DNA from: Myxococcales bacterium
GTDB taxonomy: Bacteria; Myxococcota_A; Polyangia; Haliangiales; SHYZ01
DNA length: 34,881 bases
NCBI GenBank assembly: GCA_009692535.1
Contig: SHYZ01000012.1
Location: 1-34,881, forward strand
Direction: 5' to 3'
Shown one piece after another: positions 26,288 to 34,881 of the stretch (its first letter is position 1; the number at the start of each line of letters is the position of its first letter). The notes under the pieces were generated by a model. It made no database searches, was not told the DNA's origin, and saw only the letters and a list, made by a program, of their open reading frames with translations. Made by a program: the position numbers and the translations under genes.

Positions 26288-26322
26288 CAGGACCACCACT
26301 CCCGAACCGCCGTCGATAGTCG

Positions 26323-26351
26323 TTGACGCTCTGTCGGTCGCTGACTAGGGT
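26323..26351 (+). promoter_or_regulatory. Sigma70-type promoter of the MshEN-like gene
   Basis: TTGACG (26323-26328), exactly 17-base spacer, TAGGGT (26346-26351). The start point would be about 26358, leaving a 12-base leader with a GGGAG ribosome binding site before the ATG at 26371. One of the best promoters in the window. Confidence 0.6.
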
Positions 26352-26370
26352 CCGCGCCGGGAGAACTCAC

Positions 26371-26655
26371 ATGGGGACCGCGCGCAAATTCACCGACGTC
26401 GAGCAGTACTTCGAGTACGCCGCTCACGGCATTGAGGTCATCGAGGACGGGCTCCAGGTGGTGCCGTTCGGCGAGTACCTCATCGAGCAAGAGGTCCTCA
26501 CGCGCGAGCAGCTCTTTCGCGCACTCTCGGCGCAGGACCGTCGGCCCAGCGTCCCGCTTGGCGAGATCGTGGCCGAGCTCGGCTTCATGCCAGCGCCGGT
26601 CGTCGAGGGATTCCTCGCCGAGTTTCAGGCGGTCCACGCCGTCGAGCTCGCGTGA
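26371..26655 (+). CDS. Small stand-alone MshEN-like domain protein
   Basis: A 94-residue cytoplasmic protein. The ATG at 26371 has a GGGAG site; a longer frame from 26323 would start inside the promoter. After a 30-residue lead, two related helical units follow. Unit 1 is about residues 32-55 (PFGEYLIEQEVLTREQLFRA then LSAQ). Unit 2 is about 62-86 (PLGEIVAELG then FMPAPVVEGFLAEFQ). About six residues separate them. This mirrors MshEN, the c-di-GMP-binding N-terminal domain of type II secretion and pilus ATPases, which has two 24-residue motifs (RLGxxLVxxGxxxxxxLxxxLxxQ) with a short spacer. Here the leading Arg is Pro in both units and Gly10 is Glu in unit 1, so c-di-GMP binding is doubtful. 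No ATPase domain follows. It may be a free regulatory module. Confidence 0.6.
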   Translation: MGTARKFTDVEQYFEYAAHGIEVIEDGLQVVPFGEYLIEQEVLTREQLFRALSAQDRRPSVPLGEIVAELGFMPAPVVEGFLAEFQAVHAVELA

Positions 26656-26663
26656 CGCAGACG

Positions 26664-26696
26664 GGTCGGACGGCCCGGACGGCCTGCCGCCGGACC
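26664..26696. terminator. Imperfect hairpin between convergent genes
   Basis: ggtcggacgg (26664-26673) and ccgccggacc (26687-26696) match at 8 of 10 positions. It lies just after the MshEN-like stop and before the isocitrate dehydrogenase stop. No T tract. Confidence 0.3.
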
Positions 26697-26721
26697 GCGC
26701 CCCTGCCCCACCCCACATCGC

Positions 26722-27747
26722 TCAGCCCATCTGGGCGATGACCGCGTCGCCAAAGCCGCGCGTGTTCGCCCGCCCACCGAGGTCACCGGTGCGTGACTCG
26801 GCACGGGCGAGCGCCGCGTAAACGCCGCGACGAACCCGCGCCGCAGCGTCGAGCTGCCCCACGTGATCGAGCAGCATCGCCGCCGAGAGCGTCAGCCCCG
26901 TCGGGTTGGCGATCCCCTTGCCTGCGATGTCGGGTGCCGTGCCGTGCACCGCCTCGAAGATCGCCGCATCGACCCCGATGTTCGCCGCCGGCGCGACGCC
27001 GAGACCACCGACGAGCCCCGCGCAGAGGTCGCTCATGATGTCGCCGAACAGGTTCATCGTGAGGATCACGTCGAACTGCGCCGGGTCGACCACCAGCTTC
27101 ATGCAGCACGCGTCCACGATCACCTCGTCGTAGACGATGTCTGGATTGCGCGCGGCCACCTCGCGTGCGCACTCAAGGAACAGGCCGTTCGTCATCTTGA
27201 GGATGTTCGCCTTGTGGACCGCGGTGACCCGCTTGCGACCGAGGCGACGCGCGTGGTCAAAGGCGTACTCGGCAATTCGGAGCGAGCCGTAGCGCGTGAT
27301 GATCGCGATCGACTCAGCCGCGTTGCGCCGCGGATCGACGTAGTGCTCGACGCCGGCGTAGAGGTCCTCGGTGTTCTCGCGCACGATGATGAGATCGACC
27401 TGCTCATAGCGAGTGGGCACACCGGCGAGCGTCTTCGACGGACGCACGTTGGCGTAGAGGTCGAACATCTGCCGCAGCGCGACGTTCACCGAGCGGTAGC
27501 CGCTGCCGCTCGGGGTCGCCAGCGGCCCCTTGAGCGCGAGTCGGTGCTGCTTGATGGAGTCGACCGTACGCTGCGGCAGCGGATCCTTCTCGCTCTCGAG
27601 CGCGGCCAAGCCCGCGAGCACCGGCTCCCAGCGAAGGCGCGCGCCGGCGGCCTCGAGGATGCGAAGGGTCTCGTCGGTGATTTCAGGTCCGATGCCGTCG
27701 CCGCGGATCAGCGAGACGGTGGGGATGGCAGGGTCCGGGGTCGTCAT
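26722..27747 (-). CDS. NAD-type isocitrate dehydrogenase (isocitrate/isopropylmalate dehydrogenase family)
   Basis: A 341-residue cytoplasmic enzyme. The ATG at 27747 begins just before the fold (PTVSLIRGDGIGPEITDETL); a longer frame to 27819 adds a poorly conserved lead. Substrate motifs SGSGYRSVNVALRQMFDLYA and NVRP, the VRENTEDLYAGVEH loop, KANILKMTNGLF, metal-binding NLFGDIMSDLCAGLVGGLG, and the coenzyme motif FEAVHGTAPDIAGKGIANP are all present. The SVNVALRQ-FDLYANVRP form and VRENTEDLYAGVEH point to NAD-dependent isocitrate dehydrogenase (IDH3-like) over 3-isopropylmalate dehydrogenase, which has a different substrate loop. No leuBCD genes are nearby. It would oxidise isocitrate to 2-oxoglutarate in the TCA cycle. 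Coenzyme preference should be tested. Confidence 0.85.
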   Translation of the reverse strand: MTTPDPAIPTVSLIRGDGIGPEITDETLRILEAAGARLRWEPVLAGLAALESEKDPLPQRTVDSIKQHRLALKGPLATPSGSGYRSVNVALRQMFDLYANVRPSKTLAGVPTRYEQVDLIIVRENTEDLYAGVEHYVDPRRNAAESIAIITRYGSLRIAEYAFDHARRLGRKRVTAVHKANILKMTNGLFLECAREVAARNPDIVYDEVIVDACCMKLVVDPAQFDVILTMNLFGDIMSDLCAGLVGGLGVAPAANIGVDAAIFEAVHGTAPDIAGKGIANPTGLTLSAAMLLDHVGQLDAAARVRRGVYAALARAESRTGDLGGRANTRGFGDAVIAQMG

Positions 27748-27861
27748 TTGGCTCCGATCATCGAACGCTGCGGATAGCATCCGGTAGCGCGCACGTCCAG
27801 CTTCCTGTGGCGCAACCATCGCGACGCAGCGCCACGAAGTCGCCCCGAAAAGCGTGGTCGC

Positions 27862-27867
27862 TATACT
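27862..27867 (+). promoter_or_regulatory. -10 box of the PhzF-family gene
   Basis: TATACT ends 8 bases before the ATG at 27876. A short GAGG follows it, too close to be fully transcribed with normal spacing, so the message is nearly leaderless. No clear -35 is seen. Confidence 0.5.
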
Positions 27868-27875
27868 CGTGAGGC

Positions 27876-28769
27876 ATGGGCCGGCGCTTCTACATCGTGG
27901 ATGCGTTCACCGACACGCCGTACCGCGGCAACCCGGCCGTGATCGTGCCCGAGGCGGACGGTCTCTCGGAGCAGGCGATGAAATCGCTCGCCACCGAGCT
28001 GCGCATGGAGGCGGGCTACGTGCTGCGCCCCAGCACGCCCGACGCCGACCTCCGCGTGCGTTTCTTCTCGCCCGGCGGCGAGGTGGACCTCTCCGGCCAC
28101 GTCACCGTCGCGACCTACGCCGCGCTCGCTGCCTTGGGCACGCTGCCGGCAGGGCCGAAGGTACGGCAGGAGACCCGCGCCGGCGTGATTGAGGTGGCGC
28201 TCGAAGCCGGTGGCGCCGCAGGTCCGTGGGTCACGCTCGGCTTTGGACGCCCGCTGTTTGGCACGGCGGTCGACCGCCGCGAAGTGCTCGCCGCGCTCCG
28301 CACCGGCGATGCGTCGTTGCTCCCCGGCCACTCGCCGCGCGTCGTGACCACGGGCGTCCCACTCGCGATCGCAGCGATGCGGGACCCGCGCGCGCTCGGC
28401 GCCGTGGTCCCGGATCTCGTCGAGCTGACCGCGCTGTCGCGACGGCGTGGGGTGCTCGGCATCGCGATCTTCGCGCGTCCTGGCCTGCACCCACAGAGCG
28501 CGCTCACCGCCCGCTTCTTCTTTCCGGTCGTCGGCCCCGACGAGGACGTGGTCTCGGGCGCAGCGCTCGCTGCGATCGCGGCCTACGCAGTCAAAGAACG
28601 GCTGCTCGTCTGTGTCGGCGAGACCTCGATCCAGACCGACCAGGGGCACGCGATGGGCCGACCCAACCGCGCGACGGTGGTGGTGCGTGCCGAGGCGGGC
28701 CAGTTGGCCGACCTCCGCGTGCGCGGCCAAGGTGTGATCGTCGCATCAGGCGAGCTCGCGCCCGCCTAG
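27876..28769 (+). CDS. PhzF-family isomerase/epimerase
   Basis: A 297-residue protein of the PhzF/diaminopimelate-epimerase-like fold with two similar halves. The N-terminal motif FYIVDAFTDTPYRGNPAVIV is typical. The catalytic-region Glu fits LATELRMEAGYVL, and the GGEVDLSGHVTVATYAAL segment corresponds to the family's second conserved block. C-terminal half: RFFFPVVGPDEDVVSGAALAAIAAYAV and AMGRPNRATVVV. PhzF itself isomerises trans-2,3-dihydro-3-hydroxyanthranilate in phenazine synthesis, but most family members have unknown substrates. No phz genes are nearby, so a phenazine role is not supported. It is followed by a hairpin and then the mutase promoter, so it is probably a single-gene unit. 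Confidence 0.9.
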   Translation: MGRRFYIVDAFTDTPYRGNPAVIVPEADGLSEQAMKSLATELRMEAGYVLRPSTPDADLRVRFFSPGGEVDLSGHVTVATYAALAALGTLPAGPKVRQETRAGVIEVALEAGGAAGPWVTLGFGRPLFGTAVDRREVLAALRTGDASLLPGHSPRVVTTGVPLAIAAMRDPRALGAVVPDLVELTALSRRRGVLGIAIFARPGLHPQSALTARFFFPVVGPDEDVVSGAALAAIAAYAVKERLLVCVGETSIQTDQGHAMGRPNRATVVVRAEAGQLADLRVRGQGVIVASGELAPA

Positions 28770-28773
28770 GAGC

Positions 28774-28793
28774 GCGCGCCGGCAGCGGCGTGC
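28774..28793 (+). terminator. Hairpin between phzF-family gene and mutase gene
   Basis: gcgcgccg (28774-28781) and cggcgtgc (28786-28793) form an 8-base stem with one G-T pair and a gcag loop. It begins 4 bases after the stop codon and directly abuts the next -35 box. No T tract. Confidence 0.5.
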
Positions 28794-28824
28794 TTGACAG
28801 CGACGGCCTCTCCACCGTTAGCCT
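28794..28824 (+). promoter_or_regulatory. Leaderless-type promoter of the acyl-CoA mutase gene
   Basis: TTGACA (28794-28799), 19-base spacer, TAGCCT (28819-28824), then 6 bases and the ATG at 28831. The start point is predicted at the A of ATG. No ribosome binding site fits in the gap. A TTAGCC one base earlier would give an 18-base spacer. Confidence 0.6.
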
Positions 28825-28830
28825 CGCCCC

Positions 28831-30450
<1,620 letters not shown>

Positions 30451-30466
30451 CCAGGAAGGAGCATGG

Positions 30467-30472
30467 TAGCCT
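30467..30472 (+). promoter_or_regulatory. -10 box of plsX, leaderless-type
   Basis: TAGCCT, identical to the mutase -10, followed by exactly 6 bases and the GTG at 30479. A purine-rich AGGAAGGAG (about 30452-30460) lies 18 bases before GTG, too far for a normal ribosome binding site. The -35 is poor. Confidence 0.45.
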
Positions 30473-30478
30473 CGGGGC

Positions 30479-31516
30479 GTGATTCGCATCGCGGTGGACG
30501 CCATGGGCGGCGACCACGCGCCCGACGAGATCGTGCGGGGCGCAGCGGCGGCGTCGCTCGCGCTGACCGATGTGGAGCTGATCCTCGTCGGGGATGCGCG
30601 GCAGATCGATCGGCTGCTGCGCGAAGAGCGGCATGAGGCCGAGCGGATCCGGGTCGAGCATGCGTCGCAGGCGATCGCGATGGATGAGAAGCCGGCCGAG
30701 GCGCTCGCGGCCAAGCCCGACGCGTCGCTGCTCGTCGCCGCACGGTTGGTCGCGCGCGGCGATGCCGATGCGCTGGTCTCCGCCGGCAACACCGGCGCTG
30801 CGGTACTCGCCTGCTCGCGCCACTTTCATCTCATCGCCGGGGTCCGGCGCGCCGCGCTCGCCGCGGTCTACCCGACCGAGATCCGCCGCGGCGACAAGGA
30901 GGACCCCTTCTCGCTGATCCTCGACGTCGGCGCCACGCTCGACGTGACTGCCGAGGACCTGGTCTCCTTCGCGCTGATGGGGGCCGCGTACGCGACACGC
31001 ATCTCGAAGAACCCGCGTCCACGCGTGGCGCTGCTCTCCAACGGCACCGAGGCGGGCAAGGGACCCAAGGAGATCGTCCGCGCCCACGAGCTCCTGCTCG
31101 CGCACACCGGCCTCAACTTCGTCGGCAACGTCGAGGGTGTCGACATCCCGCGCGGCACCGCCGACGTCGTCGTCTGCTCGGGCTTCACCGGCAACATCGT
31201 GGTGAAGATGCTCGAGGGGGTCTCCGAAACCGTGATGCGCCTGGCCCGCTACGCCTACAAGGAGAAGCTGGTCTGGCGCATCGCGCTCGGCATGCTCTCG
31301 GGCGGCATCGGCCGACTCAAGGCGCTGACCGACTGGCAGGAGTACGGCGGCGCACCGCTGCTCGGGTTCGATCGGCTCTTCATCAAGGCGCATGGGCGGT
31401 CGCGCAGCCGCGCCGTCGAAAACGCGATCAAGGTCGCGGCCAAGGCGGTGCGCTCGGGACTGCACGACGACATCCGCAAGCGGGTCGCCGAGTTCGAAGC
31501 GCGTCGCAGCACGTGA
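30479..31516 (+). CDS. plsX: PlsX, phosphate acyltransferase
   Basis: A 345-residue peripheral membrane enzyme that converts acyl-ACP and phosphate into acyl-phosphate, the acyl donor for PlsY in phospholipid synthesis. The N-terminus IRIAVDAMGGDHAPDEIV is the family start, which fixes GTG 30479. Others: ALVSAGNTGAAVLAC, AVYPTEIRRGDKEDPFSLILDVGA, LLSNGTEAGKGPKEI, FVGNVEGVDIPRGTADVVVCSGFTGNIVVKM. Length is normal. Often plsX sits beside rpmF and fabH; here it is followed only by a HAD phosphatase gene 10 bases later, and its upstream gene is the mutase. PlsY is not in the window. Confidence 0.97.
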   Translation: MIRIAVDAMGGDHAPDEIVRGAAAASLALTDVELILVGDARQIDRLLREERHEAERIRVEHASQAIAMDEKPAEALAAKPDASLLVAARLVARGDADALVSAGNTGAAVLACSRHFHLIAGVRRAALAAVYPTEIRRGDKEDPFSLILDVGATLDVTAEDLVSFALMGAAYATRISKNPRPRVALLSNGTEAGKGPKEIVRAHELLLAHTGLNFVGNVEGVDIPRGTADVVVCSGFTGNIVVKMLEGVSETVMRLARYAYKEKLVWRIALGMLSGGIGRLKALTDWQEYGGAPLLGFDRLFIKAHGRSRSRAVENAIKVAAKAVRSGLHDDIRKRVAEFEARRST

Positions 31517-31526
31517 GTCGGTGGCC

Positions 31527-32615
31527 ATGACCGCTCCCGCGCTGCGGCACACGTACCGGTGGGATCTCGACAAGACGTACCTGCGCACCGAATTCGATAC
31601 GCTCGGGTCGCTGATCCGCACGGCGTTCGAGAAGCCCGCCGACAAGCGCGCCGTCCCAGGCGCCCCGGCGCTGATGCGCGCGTTGGTCGCGGCCGGCGCC
31701 GGCGCGCACCGGATCTGCATTCTCTCGGGCAGCCCACGCCAACTGAGCCGCGTGGTGGCCGCCAAGCTCGCGCTCGACGGCGTCACTGCCGACGAGCTGG
31801 TGCTCAAGCCAAACCTCTCGAACGCCCTGCGCGGTCGCTTCCGCGCGCTGCGTGACCAGGTGGGCTACAAGCTGCCGGCGCTGCTCGAGAGCCGCATCGG
31901 CGCAGCCGCACCCGGCGAGACGCTCTTTGGTGACGACGCCGAGTCCGACGCGCTCACCTACTGCCTCTACGCCGACCTCCTCGCCGGTCGCGTCACGCAG
32001 CGCGAGCTCGGGCGTGTGCTCGACGCCGCGAACGCCTACCCCGATGTCCGCGCACGCACGCTCGACCTCGCTGCCCGCGTCCCGGGCGGCGACGCCGTGC
32101 AGCGCATCCTCATCCACCTCGAGGGCCGCTCGCCCACCGCGCCGTTCGAGCACTACGGCGCGCGCGTGGTGCCGGTGTTCAACTACTTTCAGGCCGCGCT
32201 CGTGCTGTACCAGGACCGCCACCTCGACGCCGGCGCGGTGCTCGGCATCGCGCGCGAGATGCTCGCGTCGGGCGAGCACTCGCTCGACACGCTCGCGAAC
32301 TCGCTCCAAGACCTGATCCGTCGCGGCCGCCTCGGCATCAAGACCGCGCTCGCGCTCGGGGAGGAGTCGATGCCGCTCGGCAGCTCACTCGCCGAGCTGG
32401 CGCCGCAGTCCGAAATCGCGCGGACCTTCACCGCACGCGTACGTGCCCTCGGTGCGCTCCCCGCCGCGCCGCCCGCCGCCGACGCGCCGCTGCTCGACTA
32501 CCCTGCCCTCGTCGCGGCCGATGTCGCGCGCAGGCGTGACGCCAAGCGGAGCCGTGACGCCAAGCGAAGCCGTGACGCCAAGCGGAGCCGCCGACAAGAT
32601 CCCGACCACCGCTGA
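31527..32615 (+). CDS. HAD-superfamily phosphatase, App1/DUF2183-like, next to plsX
   Basis: A 362-residue probable phosphatase. The ATG at 31527 follows plsX by 10 bases. HAD motifs are in order: DLDKT (Asp13-x-Asp15-x-Thr17), ILSGSP (Ser67), a Lys at 115 (YKLPALL) and GDDAESD (135-141). The arrangement and the SGSPRQL segment resemble App1-type phosphatidate phosphatases (DUF2183). No membrane helix or signal is seen. Being in the plsX transcript, a role in phosphatidate or lysophospholipid dephosphorylation is plausible but unproven; other phosphomonoesters are possible. The C-terminal third has unassigned helical sequence, then a basic tail with three RDAKRS repeats. The gene is convergent with the Cys-rich lipoprotein gene, 9 bases away. 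Confidence 0.7.
   Translation: MTAPALRHTYRWDLDKTYLRTEFDTLGSLIRTAFEKPADKRAVPGAPALMRALVAAGAGAHRICILSGSPRQLSRVVAAKLALDGVTADELVLKPNLSNALRGRFRALRDQVGYKLPALLESRIGAAAPGETLFGDDAESDALTYCLYADLLAGRVTQRELGRVLDAANAYPDVRARTLDLAARVPGGDAVQRILIHLEGRSPTAPFEHYGARVVPVFNYFQAALVLYQDRHLDAGAVLGIAREMLASGEHSLDTLANSLQDLIRRGRLGIKTALALGEESMPLGSSLAELAPQSEIARTFTARVRALGALPAAPPAADAPLLDYPALVAADVARRRDAKRSRDAKRSRDAKRSRRQDPDHR
32535..32588. repeat. 18-bp tandem repeat, three copies, at the HAD gene 3' end
   Basis: Unit cgtgacgccaagcggagc at 32535, 32553 (one base different) and 32571. It encodes the basic repeat RDAKRS in the tail of the HAD protein. Confidence 0.95.
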
Positions 32616-32624
32616 GTCGTCGCG

Positions 32625-34772
32625 CTACGGCCGAGCGCACATGATGAAGCACATGCCGACCGCCGCGCCCACGCAACGCTCGTCCCACGCGCCCGTGCAG
32701 CAGAACGGATCCCACGCGCAGACCTGCTCCACACAGACATCGCAGGTCGGCTCGAGCGGCGTGCCGGCGTCGCACAGGTCATGCGCGCAGGGGCAGCCGC
32801 CACAGTCGTCAGGGCAGCTCGTGCAGGTCTCGGTCGCCGAACAGGCGCCGTCGCCGCAGCCGCCCATCCCGCCGCGCAGCCGAATGCTGAGCACGAAGAT
32901 CCCGGAGGAGGACGCCCACCCGTCGACGACGATGACCACCACCTCGCCCGCCGTGAGGTTGATGCGCACGCGACTGTCGGTGCCGCTGTCGTCATCGTTG
33001 CACGCGAGCTCCCGGCCGTCGCAATCGCCGGAGCGCACATAGAGCAGCGTGTCGAACGACGACCCGAACGTGTCGATGCGGTAGCTGCCGGTGACCGGCG
33101 CGACGAAGCGGAACACCAACTCGGGCGCCGCGTCGCCGCCCTCACCGCAAGAAGCGCCGCCCACGTCGAAGCCGGCGCCGTCCGTGGTCCCAGTGGTGCG
33201 GACCGGCTCCGTCGAGCCGAGATCGACATCGACACAGTCGGCACAGGTGCCGCAGTCGGCAGGGCAGCTCGTGCAGCTCTCGCCAAAGCCGCAACGCATG
33301 TCGCCGCAGACGTCCGGGCACGGCCCGCAGTCCGATGGGCAGCTCATGCAGCTCTCGCCTGGCTCGCAGACAAAGTCGCCGCAGCCGCCGGGACACGGCC
33401 CGCAGTCGGTCGGGCAGGTCGCGCAGCTCTCGCCGGCGAGACATGCCCCGTCGCCGCACGAGTCGCAGCTCGCGCCGCAAAAGGTGCTTGCCAGGGACAC
33501 GCAGCCGTCGTCCCACATCCTGCCGCAGCAGAACGCATTGAACTCGCAGACCACGCGCACGCAGTCGCTGCACGCCGGGTCGAGCGGCCCGCCCGCGAGG
33601 CACGGATCGTGGGCGCATGCGCCGGGACAGGTCCCGCAGTCGAGCGGACAGCTCGCGCAGCTCTCGGTGCTGTCGCAGACCATGTCGCCGCAGCGTCCCC
33701 CGCACGGCCCGCAGTCCGAAGGGCAGCTCATGCAGTTCTCCGTCGCGTCGCAGAGCAGATCGCCGCAGCGTCCCGGACACGGCCCGCAGTCGGTCGGACA
33801 GGTCGCGCACCCCTCGCCGGCGCGGCATGCCCCGTCGCCGCACAAATCGCACATCGTGCCGCAGGCGATGCTCGCTTGGTTCACGCAGACGTCGTCCCAC
33901 GTCGAGCCGCAGCAGAACGGATCGGTATCGCAGACCGCGCGCACGCAGTCGCTGCACGCCGCGTCGAGCGGCCCGCCCGCGAGGCACGGATCGTGGGCGC
34001 ATGCGCCGGGACAGGTCCCGCAGTCGAGCGGACAGCTCGCGCAGCTCTCGGTGCTGTCGCAGAGCATGTCGCCGCAACGTCCGCCGCACGGCCCGCAGTC
34101 CGACGGGCAGCCCATGCAGTTCTCCGTCGCGTCGCAGAGCAGATCGCCGCAGCGTCCCGGGCACGGGCCGCAGTCCGAAGGGCAGCTCGCGCAGCTCTCG
34201 CCGGCGCCACAGCTCATGTCGCCGCAGCGTCCCGGGCATGGCCCGCAGTCCGACGGGCAACTCGCGCAGTTCTCGGTGTCGCCGCACGCGCCGTCGCCGC
34301 AGCCGCCGGGGCACGCGCCGCAGTCAGCCGGGCAGGTCTCGCAGCTCTCGTCGGGCGCGCAGCGCGTGTCGCCACATGCGCCGGGACAGTCGCCGCAGTC
34401 GAGCGGACAGAGCGCGCAGGTCTCGCCACGCTCCTCGCTGCACGCGCCATCACCGCAGGAGAAGGGGCAGTCGCCGCAGTCCGCGGGACAGCCGACGCAG
34501 GTCTCGTCGCCCGTGCATTCGTTGTCGCCGCAGCGCGCGGGGCCGGCGTCGATGCTGGCATCGAGGTCGCCTGCATCGGGCACGGCCGGAGCGTCGACGC
34601 GTGCATCAGCCGGCAGCACGATCTCGCAGACTCCCGAGGCGCTGCACTCGAACCCGGCCGCACACGGGATCGTGCTCGAGCAATCGACGTCAGCATGAGG
34701 CCCGCAGGCTGCGAGTGCGAGTGCGAGTGCGAGCCACGCGTGTCGCACAGAAAGCAGACCTTGCACGATCAT
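32625..34772 (-). CDS. Cys-rich tandem-repeat lipoprotein with PPC-like domain
   Basis: A 715-residue surface or periplasmic lipoprotein. The ATG at 34772 is chosen: a GGAGG site lies 5 bases upstream, a promoter lies before that, and the signal ([10 protein letters not shown], Cys23) begins here. After an acidic Ala/Asp lead there are 14 copies of a 22-26 residue unit, CGDxxCxxxExCxxCPxDCGxCP. Three longer units begin CAHDxC and contain DPFCC or NAFCC and WDxxCV. A beta-rich PPC-like domain (about 535-640; [35 protein letters not shown]) separates the 13th and 14th Cys units. Cys number is high and in pairs, so many disulfides are likely. Function unknown; such repeats are seen in myxobacterial exported proteins and may mediate adhesion or binding. 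A 128-residue module is duplicated. Confidence 0.85.
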   Translation of the reverse strand: MIVQGLLSVRHAWLALALALAACGPHADVDCSSTIPCAAGFECSASGVCEIVLPADARVDAPAVPDAGDLDASIDAGPARCGDNECTGDETCVGCPADCGDCPFSCGDGACSEERGETCALCPLDCGDCPGACGDTRCAPDESCETCPADCGACPGGCGDGACGDTENCASCPSDCGPCPGRCGDMSCGAGESCASCPSDCGPCPGRCGDLLCDATENCMGCPSDCGPCGGRCGDMLCDSTESCASCPLDCGTCPGACAHDPCLAGGPLDAACSDCVRAVCDTDPFCCGSTWDDVCVNQASIACGTMCDLCGDGACRAGEGCATCPTDCGPCPGRCGDLLCDATENCMSCPSDCGPCGGRCGDMVCDSTESCASCPLDCGTCPGACAHDPCLAGGPLDPACSDCVRVVCEFNAFCCGRMWDDGCVSLASTFCGASCDSCGDGACLAGESCATCPTDCGPCPGGCGDFVCEPGESCMSCPSDCGPCPDVCGDMRCGFGESCTSCPADCGTCADCVDVDLGSTEPVRTTGTTDGAGFDVGGASCGEGGDAAPELVFRFVAPVTGSYRIDTFGSSFDTLLYVRSGDCDGRELACNDDDSGTDSRVRINLTAGEVVVIVVDGWASSSGIFVLSIRLRGGMGGCGDGACSATETCTSCPDDCGGCPCAHDLCDAGTPLEPTCDVCVEQVCAWDPFCCTGAWDERCVGAAVGMCFIMCARP

Positions 34773-34793
34773 GGAGACCTCCAACCAACCTCC

Positions 34794-34823
34794 ACGGTAC
34801 GGCGACCGAGCGGCAGCGGTCAA
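34794..34823 (-). promoter_or_regulatory. Promoter of the Cys-rich lipoprotein gene
   Basis: On the minus strand TTGACC (34823-34818), 18-base spacer, TACCGT (34799-34794). The start point would be near 34787, and GGAGG at about 34778-34782 precedes the ATG at 34772. Confidence 0.55.
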
Positions 34824-34881
34824 TTCGCCCCCGGCCCCTGCGCGGAGTCGGTCACAGCCCGGGTGCCCGGCGCGCTGCCGC
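34824..34881. other. Right edge, no supported feature
   Basis: 58 bases that hold no clear signal. A minus-strand frame could end at a TGA at 34854-34852, but too little is visible to support a gene. Confidence 0.5.

Noticed and set aside
27876-28769. Phenazine biosynthesis locus
   Set aside because: Only a PhzF-family protein is present; no phzA-G or other phenazine genes flank it, and most PhzF relatives have other roles.
33091-34698. A long plus-strand frame opposite the Cys-rich lipoprotein gene
   Set aside because: It is the antisense of regular Cys repeats, giving Gln/Ser/Pro-rich low-complexity sequence. The minus-strand frame has a signal peptide, ribosome binding site and promoter.

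Overview
The window is very GC-rich, with strong G/C bias at third codon positions and frequent GTG starts. It looks like chromosome from a myxobacterium-like bacterium (Myxococcota, possibly Polyangiales/Sandaracinaceae). That placement is inferred from base composition, the long TPR and Cys-rich repeat lipoproteins, and the outer-membrane-type envelope genes; no marker gene proves it. There is no rRNA, tRNA, CRISPR array, transposase or phage gene, so this is mostly core chromosome.

Left part (1-10511, all minus strand), in transcription order: mreB, mreC, mreD, mrdA (PBP2), rodA, trxA, a 26-codon small ORF, ccsA/hemX, hemA, hemC, cpoB and the start of a secreted-protein gene. From mreC to rodA the genes overlap by 1-4 bases, and trxA to hemC are almost as tight. 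A cell-wall elongation operon therefore runs into a redox/haem operon. trxA and cpoB probably also have their own promoters.

A 379-bp non-coding region (10512-10890) separates mreB from a divergent PpiD/SurA-like foldase gene. It holds two palindromes near a possible mreB start point and a nine-copy 11-bp minisatellite.

Middle part (10891-25481, plus strand): the foldase, a 2217-residue TPR protein, a PKD/Cys-rich lipoprotein, a TatT-like lipoprotein, then clpB with a short DnaJ-family gene. These fit envelope assembly and protein quality control.

Right part (25511-34772): an alpha/beta hydrolase (-), a small stand-alone MshEN-like protein (+), NAD-type isocitrate dehydrogenase (-), a PhzF-family protein (+), a B12-dependent acyl-CoA mutase large subunit with isobutyryl-CoA-mutase-like residues (+), plsX with a HAD phosphatase (+), and a Cys-rich repeat lipoprotein (-).

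Three features run through the window. First, several plus-strand genes have a TANNNT -10 box so close to the start codon that the mRNA should be leaderless; in three the spacing is exactly 6 bases. Second, many otherwise conserved proteins carry young tandem repeats in linkers or tails, with units that are multiples of 3 inside genes and not outside. Third, there is a candidate small gene between trxA and ccsA. All functions are read from motifs only; no database search was possible.
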